From NCBI GenBank assembly GCA_018065295.1, contig JAGHTQ010000125.1, positions 1 to 11,783 on the forward strand: DNA of 11,783 bases, written 5' to 3'. The stretch is from Candidatus Colimonas fimequi (lineage in GTDB: Bacteria; Bacillota; Clostridia; Peptostreptococcales; Anaerovoracaceae). The notes beneath the pieces were generated by a model. It was not told the origin of the DNA. It saw only the letters and a list, made by a program, of their open reading frames with translations, and searched no databases. Made by a program: the position numbers and the translations under genes. Shown piece after piece: positions 6,611 through 11,783 of the stretch (position 1 is its first letter; each line of letters starts with the position of its first letter).

Positions 6611-7249
6611 TCATTCTTTCTCGTCATTTACTTTTGGCAGATTAAGATCGTAAATGTGGGCAATAAGTCTTATGAAGATAATTGTTCCCATTGAGATAAT
6701 CATCGCCTGAACGGTGCTTGCCTCCATTAATCTCATGGAACTGATATATGTCAGGCCGCAGGCAATAGATGCTGTAGCGTAGATATTTTTGCGAAATACA
6801 ATAGGAACTTCTCGCGAGAAGATGTCACGAAGAAGTCCTCCGCCAACGCCTGTCATTACTCCTACGAAAATTGCCAGGAAGTAGTTATCGCCATAAAGCT
6901 CAAGGGCTTTCTCCGCCCCAACAACGGTGAAAATTCCAAGACCGATGGCATCACAAACAGTGATGAAATACCCTTCACCTTGGATAAACGTTCTTACACT
7001 CGGGATAAAAATTACGAGACTCGCGCCAAGACCAATGAGCGCATAGATAGGATTTATAAACATTTCTGGCGGGAACTGGCCCAGGATTACGTCCCTTACA
7101 ACGCCTCCGCCCACAGCGGTTGTTATCCCCATAATACACACGCCAAAAACATCCAGGTTATTACGGATTCCAACAATAGCTCCAGTCAGTGCGAATGCAG
7201 CCGCACCAATTATCTGCATTGCAAAAATACCGTTAGTGATAGTAAACAT
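6611..7249 (-). CDS. TRIC-family channel protein (UPF0126, YicG-like)
   Basis: This is a 212-residue membrane protein of the prokaryotic TRIC (trimeric intracellular cation channel) family, formerly UPF0126. It shows the internal duplication of the family: TAVGGGVVRD (residues 44-53) and TGVGGGLLRD (133-142) are the paired glycine-rich kinks, each in a three-helix repeat, with a final seventh helix. I start at the ATG at 7249, preceded by AAGGAGGA with five bases spacing. The frame stays open much further upstream (to 7516) only because it runs through the riboswitch leader. A tandem glycine riboswitch with a switchable terminator controls it, so expression should respond to glycine. Prokaryotic TRICs are described as cation channels; the link to glycine is known from genome context, and the transported substrate here is uncertain. 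Confidence 0.93.
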   Translation of the reverse strand: MFTITNGIFAMQIIGAAAFALTGAIVGIRNNLDVFGVCIMGITTAVGGGVVRDVILGQFPPEMFINPIYALIGLGASLVIFIPSVRTFIQGEGYFITVCDAIGLGIFTVVGAEKALELYGDNYFLAIFVGVMTGVGGGLLRDIFSREVPIVFRKNIYATASIACGLTYISSMRLMEASTVQAMIISMGTIIFIRLIAHIYDLNLPKVNDEKE

Positions 7250-7270
7250 TATGTCCTCCTTGCCGCTTGC

Positions 7271-7310
7271 AAAAAATAAAATAAGCAAGCTTATTAATAT
7301 TAAGCTCGCT
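7271..7310 (-). terminator. Riboswitch expression-platform terminator
   Basis: On the minus strand AGCGAGCTTA (7310-7301) pairs with TAAGCTTGCT (7293-7284) in ten pairs with one G-T, followed by TATTTTATTTTTT. Its first bases overlap the closing P1 strand of the second glycine aptamer (7313-7309). Ligand-stabilised P1 should therefore weaken the terminator, predicting an ON switch. Confidence 0.85.
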
Positions 7311-7459
7311 CTGTCCTTTAACCTGAAAGATGCTCGATTTCTCGATTGCTTCGTCGGTGCTTGCGCTTTCCAGAGGTTGGTCAGAATCCAGTCCTTTTGC
7401 CTGAGAGTATTACACCTTCGGCGGCCACGTACGCAGCTCTCTTCCGGATTCGTCATTCC
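7309..7459 (-). promoter_or_regulatory. Tandem glycine riboswitch
   Basis: Two glycine aptamers lie head to tail on the minus strand. Aptamer 1 (7451-7384) is closed by GAATCC/GGATTC and contains GCCGCCGAAGG and CTCTCAGGCAAAAGGACTGG. Aptamer 2 (7375-7309) is closed by CTCTG/CAGAG and contains GCACCGACGAAGCAA and CTTTCAGGTTAAAGGACAG. These are the conserved cores of the class. A leader GGAATGAC (7459-7452) and the short linker TGACC between the aptamers fit the leader-linker kink-turn known in double glycine riboswitches. The RNA probably begins close to 7460 given the promoter, so no leader sequence is wasted. It controls the TRIC-family gene. Confidence 0.96.
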
Positions 7460-7466
7460 ATATTTA

Positions 7467-7494
7467 ATTATATATGGGACATATCTATTTTCAA
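7467..7494 (-). promoter_or_regulatory. Promoter of the glycine riboswitch/TRIC unit
   Basis: The minus strand shows TTGAAA (7494-7489), 16 bases, then TATAAT (7472-7467). The expected start near 7460 coincides with the first bases of the riboswitch leader. Confidence 0.82.
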
Positions 7495-7499
7495 GAGCA

Positions 7500-7532
7500 A
7501 TATAAAAAGGAATCACTTATAGGATTCCTTAT
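7500..7532 (-). terminator. Terminator after the permease gene
   Basis: AAGGAATC (7507-7514) and GATTCCTT (7523-7530) form a perfect eight-pair stem with an eight-base loop. On the minus strand TTTTTATA follows (7508-7501 side), ending the permease transcript. It also separates that transcript from the riboswitch promoter a few bases further on. ATTTTTG after the plus-strand arm means it could work in both directions. Confidence 0.82.
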
Positions 7533-7548
7533 TTTTGTTATATGAAGT

Positions 7549-8678
7549 TTATGCCCCTCTAACTATATACAGTGCTAGCAGTGCAACCAGGAATATTACG
7601 TTTACAACGGTAAAAATGAACAGGTACTGCCTCAGATGAGGATCACGGGTGCCTGCGTATTGCTTAAATGAAATCAGGCTAGCCATGGATGCGATGATTG
7701 TTCCAAGTCCTCCAAGGTTAGTTCCGATAATCAGACCTTCGATGTTGTCGGTGAAGTTTGAAATCAGAGTGCCGCCGGCACATTACTGATAAACTGGCTG
7801 GCGATAATTGCTACGATAACTTCCTTTCCCTCCACAACAGATTCAAGAATTCTGCTAACCACTTGAACGTGAGTCATGTTCCCTGTGAATATGAAGAATC
7901 CCATGAACGTCATGAGCAGTGAATAGTCCGCTTCCAGAATTGAATGCCAGCTATAAAGCAGTGTGATAATCAGTACTGCGAACACCGGAATATACCAGGG
8001 AATCAACCTTGCAACCGACGTCAAGCAAAGGATGAACAGGCAAAGATACGCCACCTTCCATTCCCATATGCTGTCATCGCCGGTCGATATTTCCTTAAGT
8101 GCTGATTCCGAAGCAACAGGCATCTTGTGATCCTTAATCATCACAAAGCAAAGGATGATCAGTCCCAGAGAAACCAGTGAATACGGGAACATAATCTGCA
8201 CGAAATCGACTGCCGACATGCGGCTGATGCCGTAAAGATACAGATTCTGCGGATTACCCACCTGAAGAAGCATGCTTCCAAGGTTAGCCGCAACAGTCTG
8301 CAGTACGATTACCGGAATGAGCAGGTCCTCTCTATTGCATGCTGTCAGCAGCATGATTGCGAAAGGAACGAACGTTAGCAGTGCAACGTCGTTGGTAATA
8401 AACATGCCCATGAAGAAGCAAAGAAGAATCAGCACAGCTGACAGCTGTCCTGCGTTCTTAGTATGACGCAGCAACCTCTCGCCTATCTGCTCGAATACGC
8501 CCTGTTTCTGAAAAACCAGCATAATTACCATAAGGCTCCAAAGAAGCCCCAGGGTCTTCCAGTCAATATAGTCAACGTAATTCTTGTTTGGTGGCACCAT
8601 GAACATTGACACGATAGCCAGAATCCATGCGCCCACAAGGACCACGTTTCTTTTAATAAATGATATTGTCTGCGTCAT
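7549..8678 (-). pseudogene. SLC13/ArsB-type anion permease, broken by a one-base frameshift
   Basis: The span encodes a permease of the ion transporter superfamily (CitM/ArsB/SLC13-like), about ten membrane segments, predicted to move an anion; the substrate is unknown. The first frame from ATG 8678 gives 304 residues, including FITNDVALLTFVPFA and QVGNPQNLYLYG, typical family segments. It stops at TGA 7764-7766 straight after SNVPAAL. The adjacent frame then continues without a break as LISNFTDNIEGLIIGTNLGG to TAA 7549-7551, which is the normal C-terminal part. The 1,130-base span is one short of a multiple of three, so one base is missing around 7764-7772, inside what should be AALLISNF. 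This is either a true loss of function or a sequencing error. The GGGAGA ribosome site is 12 bases from ATG, a long spacing. Confidence 0.88.
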
Positions 8679-8694
8679 TAACTAGTCTATTCTC

Positions 8695-8727
8695 CCATAA
8701 GAAACGGTGAGCTTACCAGCTCACCGT
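8695..8727 (-). terminator. Terminator after the nitroreductase gene
   Basis: On the minus strand ACGGTGAGCT (8727-8718) and AGCTCACCGT (8713-8704) form a perfect ten-pair stem with a GGTA loop, followed by TTTCTTAT. The T-run is short and interrupted, so read-through is possible. That may be how the permease is transcribed, since no promoter is visible in the 53-base gap. Confidence 0.8.
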
Positions 8728-8731
8728 ATTA

Positions 8732-9382
8732 CTATTTAACTTTGTGTCCTGAAGCCACTTCGAAGTGGTACTTGATAATACCCAGATCCAGCTTAGCCAT
8801 GAATCCAAGACCTGCTGTAATCTTAGCGTCGTCTCCATCAAGAGAAATCTTGAACTTCTGCTGATTCATTGCAGTTGGTGCCAGCATTGCAGCCTCTACA
8901 CCACGTTCGAACCATTCAGGAGCCATTGCCGGTTCCTTAACAAGTTTCTTACGCTCCTTGTTCTTGTGTGGTTCTCCAGGTTCATCGCCGTATCCGATAG
9001 CGATAACTATAGCAACCTTCTCACCATTAGCAACTTCAGATCTGCTTCTGCCCTTAGTCATTGCAGCCCAGCAAGTGTTGAGACCCAGTTCCTGTGCCTT
9101 AAGTACCAGCTTCTCACCGTAGTAACCGCACTTCTCATCAAGGTCCTTACCCTTCTTGCCAGCAACTGAAATGTAGTTATTAACGTTCTGGAACCATCCA
9201 TAATGAGTAAGGAAGTTGTTAAAGCAGTCAGGTTCATCGTACATCATCTGAATACTAAGACCGCTCTCCTCATTAATCTCCGCGCAAAGTGCGTCGAGTA
9301 CTTCTCTCTTCTCCTGCTCAATTGGCTGATCAGTATACTTACGAATACTGTGTCGTTCTCTCATTAATTCTAAAACATCCAT
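8732..9382 (-). CDS. Nitroreductase-family FMN oxidoreductase (TM1586-type)
   Basis: This is a 216-residue protein of the nitroreductase superfamily, of the compact two-half type seen in TM1586 (PF14512). The N-terminal MRERHSIRKYTD (residues 7-18) is the usual FMN phosphate-binding stretch. GYYGEKLVLKAQELGLNTCW in the middle and EAAMLAPTAMNQQKF near the C-terminus are family segments. Such enzymes reduce nitro compounds, quinones or similar acceptors with NAD(P)H; the natural substrate is unknown. I start at the ATG at 9382, with AAAGGGG eight bases upstream. An in-frame GTG at 9391 overlaps that ribosome site and is unlikely. It lies 25 bases after the membrane protein gene with no terminator between, so they form an operon, closed by the hairpin at 8704-8727. 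Confidence 0.88.
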   Translation of the reverse strand: MDVLELMRERHSIRKYTDQPIEQEKREVLDALCAEINEESGLSIQMMYDEPDCFNNFLTHYGWFQNVNNYISVAGKKGKDLDEKCGYYGEKLVLKAQELGLNTCWAAMTKGRSRSEVANGEKVAIVIAIGYGDEPGEPHKNKERKKLVKEPAMAPEWFERGVEAAMLAPTAMNQQKFKISLDGDDAKITAGLGFMAKLDLGIIKYHFEVASGHKVK

Positions 9383-9407
9383 CTTATACACCCCTTTATT
9401 TAATCAC

Positions 9408-9995
9408 TTATTTATCCTGAGGAACTTCGACAAAACCGTCACTGTCGGCTTCTCCAGTTTCTACTGGTGCCTGCTGCTGCGGCACTACATCGATAACTTC
9501 CATCTTGGCAATCTCTTCTGGAGTCTCATTATTTCTAAGCTGCTCCAGTTCTGGAAGCTCTCTGGTTGCTGTCTTCTCTACCATCTTCGCCTTATCATGA
9601 GCTCTCTTGATTCTGAGAATTGAGCCTACGCACATTCCTAATAAAGCGATGCCACCGCCAACAGCAATCATTGACCATTCAGGTGGATTCACTTCGCCTG
9701 TCAAAGCATTGTTAGACATGCCGAAGGTAATATATTCAACCAGCATATACATTATACCCATGAATACAGGGATAATCCATTTAGCCCATCCGAAACTGTT
9801 TAAACGACCCATAAATAGAGCAATAACAAATCCACTTACAGGCATAACAACCCATATGAAAAGAATGTTAAATGCCATTTCCTGTTCGCTCCATCCCTTG
9901 ATGTAGAACATTGCCAATGCTAATCCCCATATTGCCAGATAGACGATAAAAAGAATAACGCCTACCACCTTGCCTAATGTATTGGTCTTCTCCAT
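9408..9995 (-). CDS. Four-TM membrane protein with acidic cytoplasmic tail
   Basis: This 195-residue protein was not assigned to a named family. Four hydrophobic segments are predicted (about 8-31, 42-62, 70-91, 106-127), with a loop containing NPPEW before the last one. A basic RIKRAHDKAK stretch follows, then a long acidic, glutamine- and proline-containing tail (about 140-195) that should lie in the cytoplasm and is probably unstructured. The start is supported by AGAGGT six bases before ATG and by a good promoter 33 bases upstream. It is first in a two-gene operon with the nitroreductase. That pairing gives no clear functional clue. Confidence 0.78.
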   Translation of the reverse strand: MEKTNTLGKVVGVILFIVYLAIWGLALAMFYIKGWSEQEMAFNILFIWVVMPVSGFVIALFMGRLNSFGWAKWIIPVFMGIMYMLVEYITFGMSNNALTGEVNPPEWSMIAVGGGIALLGMCVGSILRIKRAHDKAKMVEKTATRELPELEQLRNNETPEEIAKMEVIDVVPQQQAPVETGEADSDGFVEVPQDK

Positions 9996-10027
9996 AGTTT
10001 ACCTCTCTATTTATCACTTACAGACTG

Positions 10028-10056
10028 ATTATACCATCTTATAAAAAAACTATCAA
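10028..10056 (-). promoter_or_regulatory. Extended -10 promoter of the membrane protein/nitroreductase operon
   Basis: The minus strand reads TTGATA (10056-10051), 17 bases, then TGGTATAAT with TATAAT at 10033-10028, an extended -10. The -35 box lies against the T-run of the preceding terminator. Confidence 0.88.
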
Positions 10057-10081
10057 AAAACGTCGCAGTTTCCTGCGACGT
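10054..10081 (-). terminator. Rho-independent terminator of the proline symporter gene
   Basis: On the minus strand ACGTCGCAG (10081-10073) and CTGCGACGT (10068-10060) form a perfect nine-pair stem capped by a GAAA tetraloop. Five more T residues follow (10059-10055). The T-run overlaps the -35 of the next promoter. Confidence 0.95.
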
Positions 10082-10105
10082 TTATTTGGCCATACCTTGT
10101 TAGTA

Positions 10106-11614
10106 TTAGTCGTCGATTGATTCGTCTGTAGCTCTCTCGAAGATAGCAACTGCTTCTGCTGGTGGAGCTGGTGTAACCAGAGTAACAACAACTGCTGCGA
10201 TGAAACCAGCAACGAAACCTGGGAACAGTTCGTAGATACCAGTGCTACCAAGAACGTTCATCCAGAATACGTCAACTACTGCACCAACGATAACGCCTGC
10301 ACATGCGCCAGCGTAGTTAAATCTCTTCCAGAACAGTGACAGGAGAATTACAGGACCAAATGCTGAGCCGAAGCCGCCCCAAGCATTATCTACCATGTTC
10401 ATGATAGCCTGTGCACCAGTACCCTGTGATGATGCGATCAGGAATGCGATTACTGCTACGATTACTACAACGATTCTGCCAACCATGAGGACTTCCTTGT
10501 CTGTAGCGTCCTTACGGATCATTGGCTTATAAAGGTCAGCTGTGAATGAGCTTGATGCAACCAGAATCTGTGAGTCTGCTGTTGATACTGCTGCTGCCAT
10601 GATAGCTGCCAGAAGAATACCTGAAAGTACAGGTGGGAATAACTGTCTAGTAAGTACGATGAAGATTGTCTTCTGAGCACCAACTGTCAGAAGTTCTTCA
10701 GCCACCAGCATTCTGCCCATGTATGCGATAATGCAAGCAGCACCCAGTGTAAGAACTACCCAGATGATAGCTACTGTAGCACTCTTCTTAATCATTGATG
10801 GCTTCTCAATTGACATGAATCTTACCAGAATGTGTGGCATACCGAAGTAACCAAGACCCCAAGCAAGACCTGATACGATATCCTGCCAGCTTGATGAGAA
10901 GAGGCCAGTACCGAATGCACATTCTACTTCAGCGCCATTAGCATCTGTATAAGTGTAAACGTTGTCCAGCAGAGCTGTATCCAGGTTCTGTGTAGCAACG
11001 ATTACGATAGGAACTGCAAGCAGTGCTACCAGCATGAGCATGCCCTGGAAGAAGTCAGTCCAGCAAACAGCCTTGAAGCCGCCCAGGAATGTGTATGCTA
11101 CGATCAGCAGTGCGAAGATAATCATTGCAGTCTGGTCACTGATGCTAGTGAACAGCTGAGTGAATACTGTAGCACCTGATACGAATGCACTTGCAACGTA
11201 TACTGTGAAGAATACCAGGAAGATGATTGCACATGCAATCTGCAGTACCTTTGATGATGTTGCGAATCTGTTTGTCAGATACTGTGGCAGTGTGATTGAG
11301 TCGTTAGCTGCCTTAGAGAATCTTCTAAGTCTCTTAGCGCAAAAGATCCAGTTAGCTGCAGTACCAAGTGCAAGACCGATACCAATCCACATCTGACCGA
11401 AGCCGAATGCCAGAACTGAACCTGGAAGACCCATAAGAAGCCAACCTGACATATCTGAAGCCTGAGCTGACATTGCTGTTACCCATGGTCCCATCTGTCT
11501 TCCGCCCAGGAAGTAGTCATCTCCACCCTTGTTACTTCCGTTGAAGAAGAATACAAGGCTTACTCCGAAAACTGCTACGAAGTATAGCATAAATACTAAA
11601 ATTTCTGCGTTCAT
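10106..11614 (-). CDS. putP: Sodium/proline symporter PutP
   Basis: This is a 502-residue member of the sodium:solute symporter (SSS) family, closest to PutP, which imports proline with Na+. The second membrane segment carries SAQASDMSGWLLMGLPG (from residue 49), with D54 and S56 in the sodium- and proline-binding stretch known from E. coli PutP. AAAVSTADSQILVASSSFTADLY is the counterpart of the TM9 region holding the second sodium-site Ser/Thr residues. Length and about 13 membrane segments are normal. I start at the ATG at 11614, since MNAEILVFMLYFVAVFG fits the family N-terminus; the open frame reaching 11665 runs through the ribosome site and promoter. AAAGGAG is 12 bases from this ATG, and a three-codon reading frame lies between. 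It is a single-gene unit with promoter and terminator. Confidence 0.94.
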   Translation of the reverse strand: MNAEILVFMLYFVAVFGVSLVFFFNGSNKGGDDYFLGGRQMGPWVTAMSAQASDMSGWLLMGLPGSVLAFGFGQMWIGIGLALGTAANWIFCAKRLRRFSKAANDSITLPQYLTNRFATSSKVLQIACAIIFLVFFTVYVASAFVSGATVFTQLFTSISDQTAMIIFALLIVAYTFLGGFKAVCWTDFFQGMLMLVALLAVPIVIVATQNLDTALLDNVYTYTDANGAEVECAFGTGLFSSSWQDIVSGLAWGLGYFGMPHILVRFMSIEKPSMIKKSATVAIIWVVLTLGAACIIAYMGRMLVAEELLTVGAQKTIFIVLTRQLFPPVLSGILLAAIMAAAVSTADSQILVASSSFTADLYKPMIRKDATDKEVLMVGRIVVVIVAVIAFLIASSQGTGAQAIMNMVDNAWGGFGSAFGPVILLSLFWKRFNYAGACAGVIVGAVVDVFWMNVLGSTGIYELFPGFVAGFIAAVVVTLVTPAPPAEAVAIFERATDESIDD

Positions 11615-11622
11615 TTTATCAT
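11611..11622 (-). other. Three-codon minimal reading frame overlapping the putP start
   Basis: ATG ATA AAA TGA begins four bases after the GGAG of the only ribosome site. Its stop overlaps the putP start codon (ATGA, with putP ATG at 11614-11612). It may let ribosomes reinitiate at putP, or it may be chance. Confidence 0.35.
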
Positions 11623-11650
11623 AAATCTCCTTTGAATTATTGCCTCGTGC

Positions 11651-11659
11651 ATTATAGCA
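11651..11659 (-). promoter_or_regulatory. Extended -10 promoter element of putP
   Basis: The minus strand reads TGCTATAAT (11659-11651), a consensus extended -10, 37 bases before the putP ATG. The -35 position (TTTTAG) is poor, which an extended -10 or an activator could offset. Confidence 0.7.
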
Positions 11660-11663
11660 TAAC

Positions 11664-11696
11664 ACATACTAGACTAAAATACAAACTATAGTATGT
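11664..11696. promoter_or_regulatory. Inverted repeat across the putP promoter
   Basis: ACATACTA (11664-11671) and TAGTATGT (11689-11696) are perfect inverted copies separated by 17 bases. One arm falls between the -10 and -35 positions of the putP promoter, a typical operator site. No regulator in the window is obviously matched to it. Confidence 0.45.
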
Positions 11697-11701
11697 TCTT
11701 T

Positions 11702-11717
11702 TATAGACTATTCTATA
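11702..11717. repeat. Short inverted repeat upstream of putP
   Basis: TATAGA (11702-11707) and TCTATA (11712-11717) are inverted copies around CTAT. The surrounding 11697-11783 is AT-rich and holds no gene I can support; it may carry further control sites or the far end of the neighbouring unit. Confidence 0.3.
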
Positions 11718-11783
11718 CATTGTTTGCCGTTAATTGTTTATATTTCAACGTTTTATCACTATACCATAGTTAATACTAAATAT

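Noticed and set aside
7250..7516. N-terminal extension of the TRIC protein
   Set aside because: The open frame only runs through the glycine riboswitch and its terminator. The family N-terminus and a strong ribosome site both point to ATG 7249.
7758..7775. Programmed ribosomal frameshift in the permease, because CTC TGA resembles the RF2 shift site CTT TGA
   Set aside because: An RF2-type +1 shift would enter the wrong frame. The intact tail needs a -1 shift, and no slippery heptamer is present. A missing base is simpler.
11615..11665. Seventeen-residue N-terminal extension of PutP
   Set aside because: It would include the ribosome site and the -10 element as coding sequence, and does not match the family N-terminus.

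Overview
The window looks like chromosomal DNA from a moderately low-GC Clostridia-type Firmicute, most likely a gut Lachnospiraceae-like anaerobe. The reasons are strong AAGGAGG-type ribosome sites, sigma-A-like promoters, a tandem glycine riboswitch, a PF14512-like nitroreductase, a 7TM/HD-GYP/GGDEF regulator and a bacterial microcompartment (BMC) tail. The taxonomic guess is an inference from gene style only. No rRNA, tRNA, insertion sequence, phage gene or CRISPR array was seen.

Layout. (1) 1-812, plus strand: the end of a BMC locus, with the C-terminus of an EutS/PduU shell protein, then an EutP/PduV-type GTPase and a terminator. (2) 835-2092, minus strand: a two-gene operon of an AlkD-like DNA alkylation repair protein and the biotin transporter subunit BioY. 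A probable BirA operator (2123-2154) lies upstream. (3) 2261-5260, plus strand: a 999-residue membrane c-di-GMP enzyme (7TM, PAS-like, degenerate GGDEF, HD-GYP, PAS, intact GGDEF) with its terminator. (4) 5300-6502, minus strand: a tightly coupled operon of a five-TM membrane protein, a 64-residue XRE regulator and a SpoT/Mesh1-like HD protein. Its good promoter carries two copies of a small palindrome. (5) 6611-7494, minus strand: promoter, tandem glycine riboswitch, riboswitch-controlled terminator and a TRIC-family (YicG-like) channel gene. (6) 7549-10056, minus strand: a promoter, a four-TM protein, a nitroreductase and a terminator, then a permease broken by a one-base frameshift. (7) 10060-11783, minus strand: a PutP-type sodium/proline symporter with its terminator, promoter and inverted-repeat leader.

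From 5300 to the right edge every gene lies on the minus strand, as several short transcription units separated by recognisable terminators and promoters. The regulatory signals are unusually legible: a biotin repressor site, a glycine riboswitch with its switching hairpin, and paired operators at the XRE operon. The least explained parts are the membrane protein/XRE/alarmone-hydrolase-like trio, the pairing of DNA repair with biotin uptake, and the signalling enzyme with two GGDEF domains. I see no clearly new defence or mobile system here.
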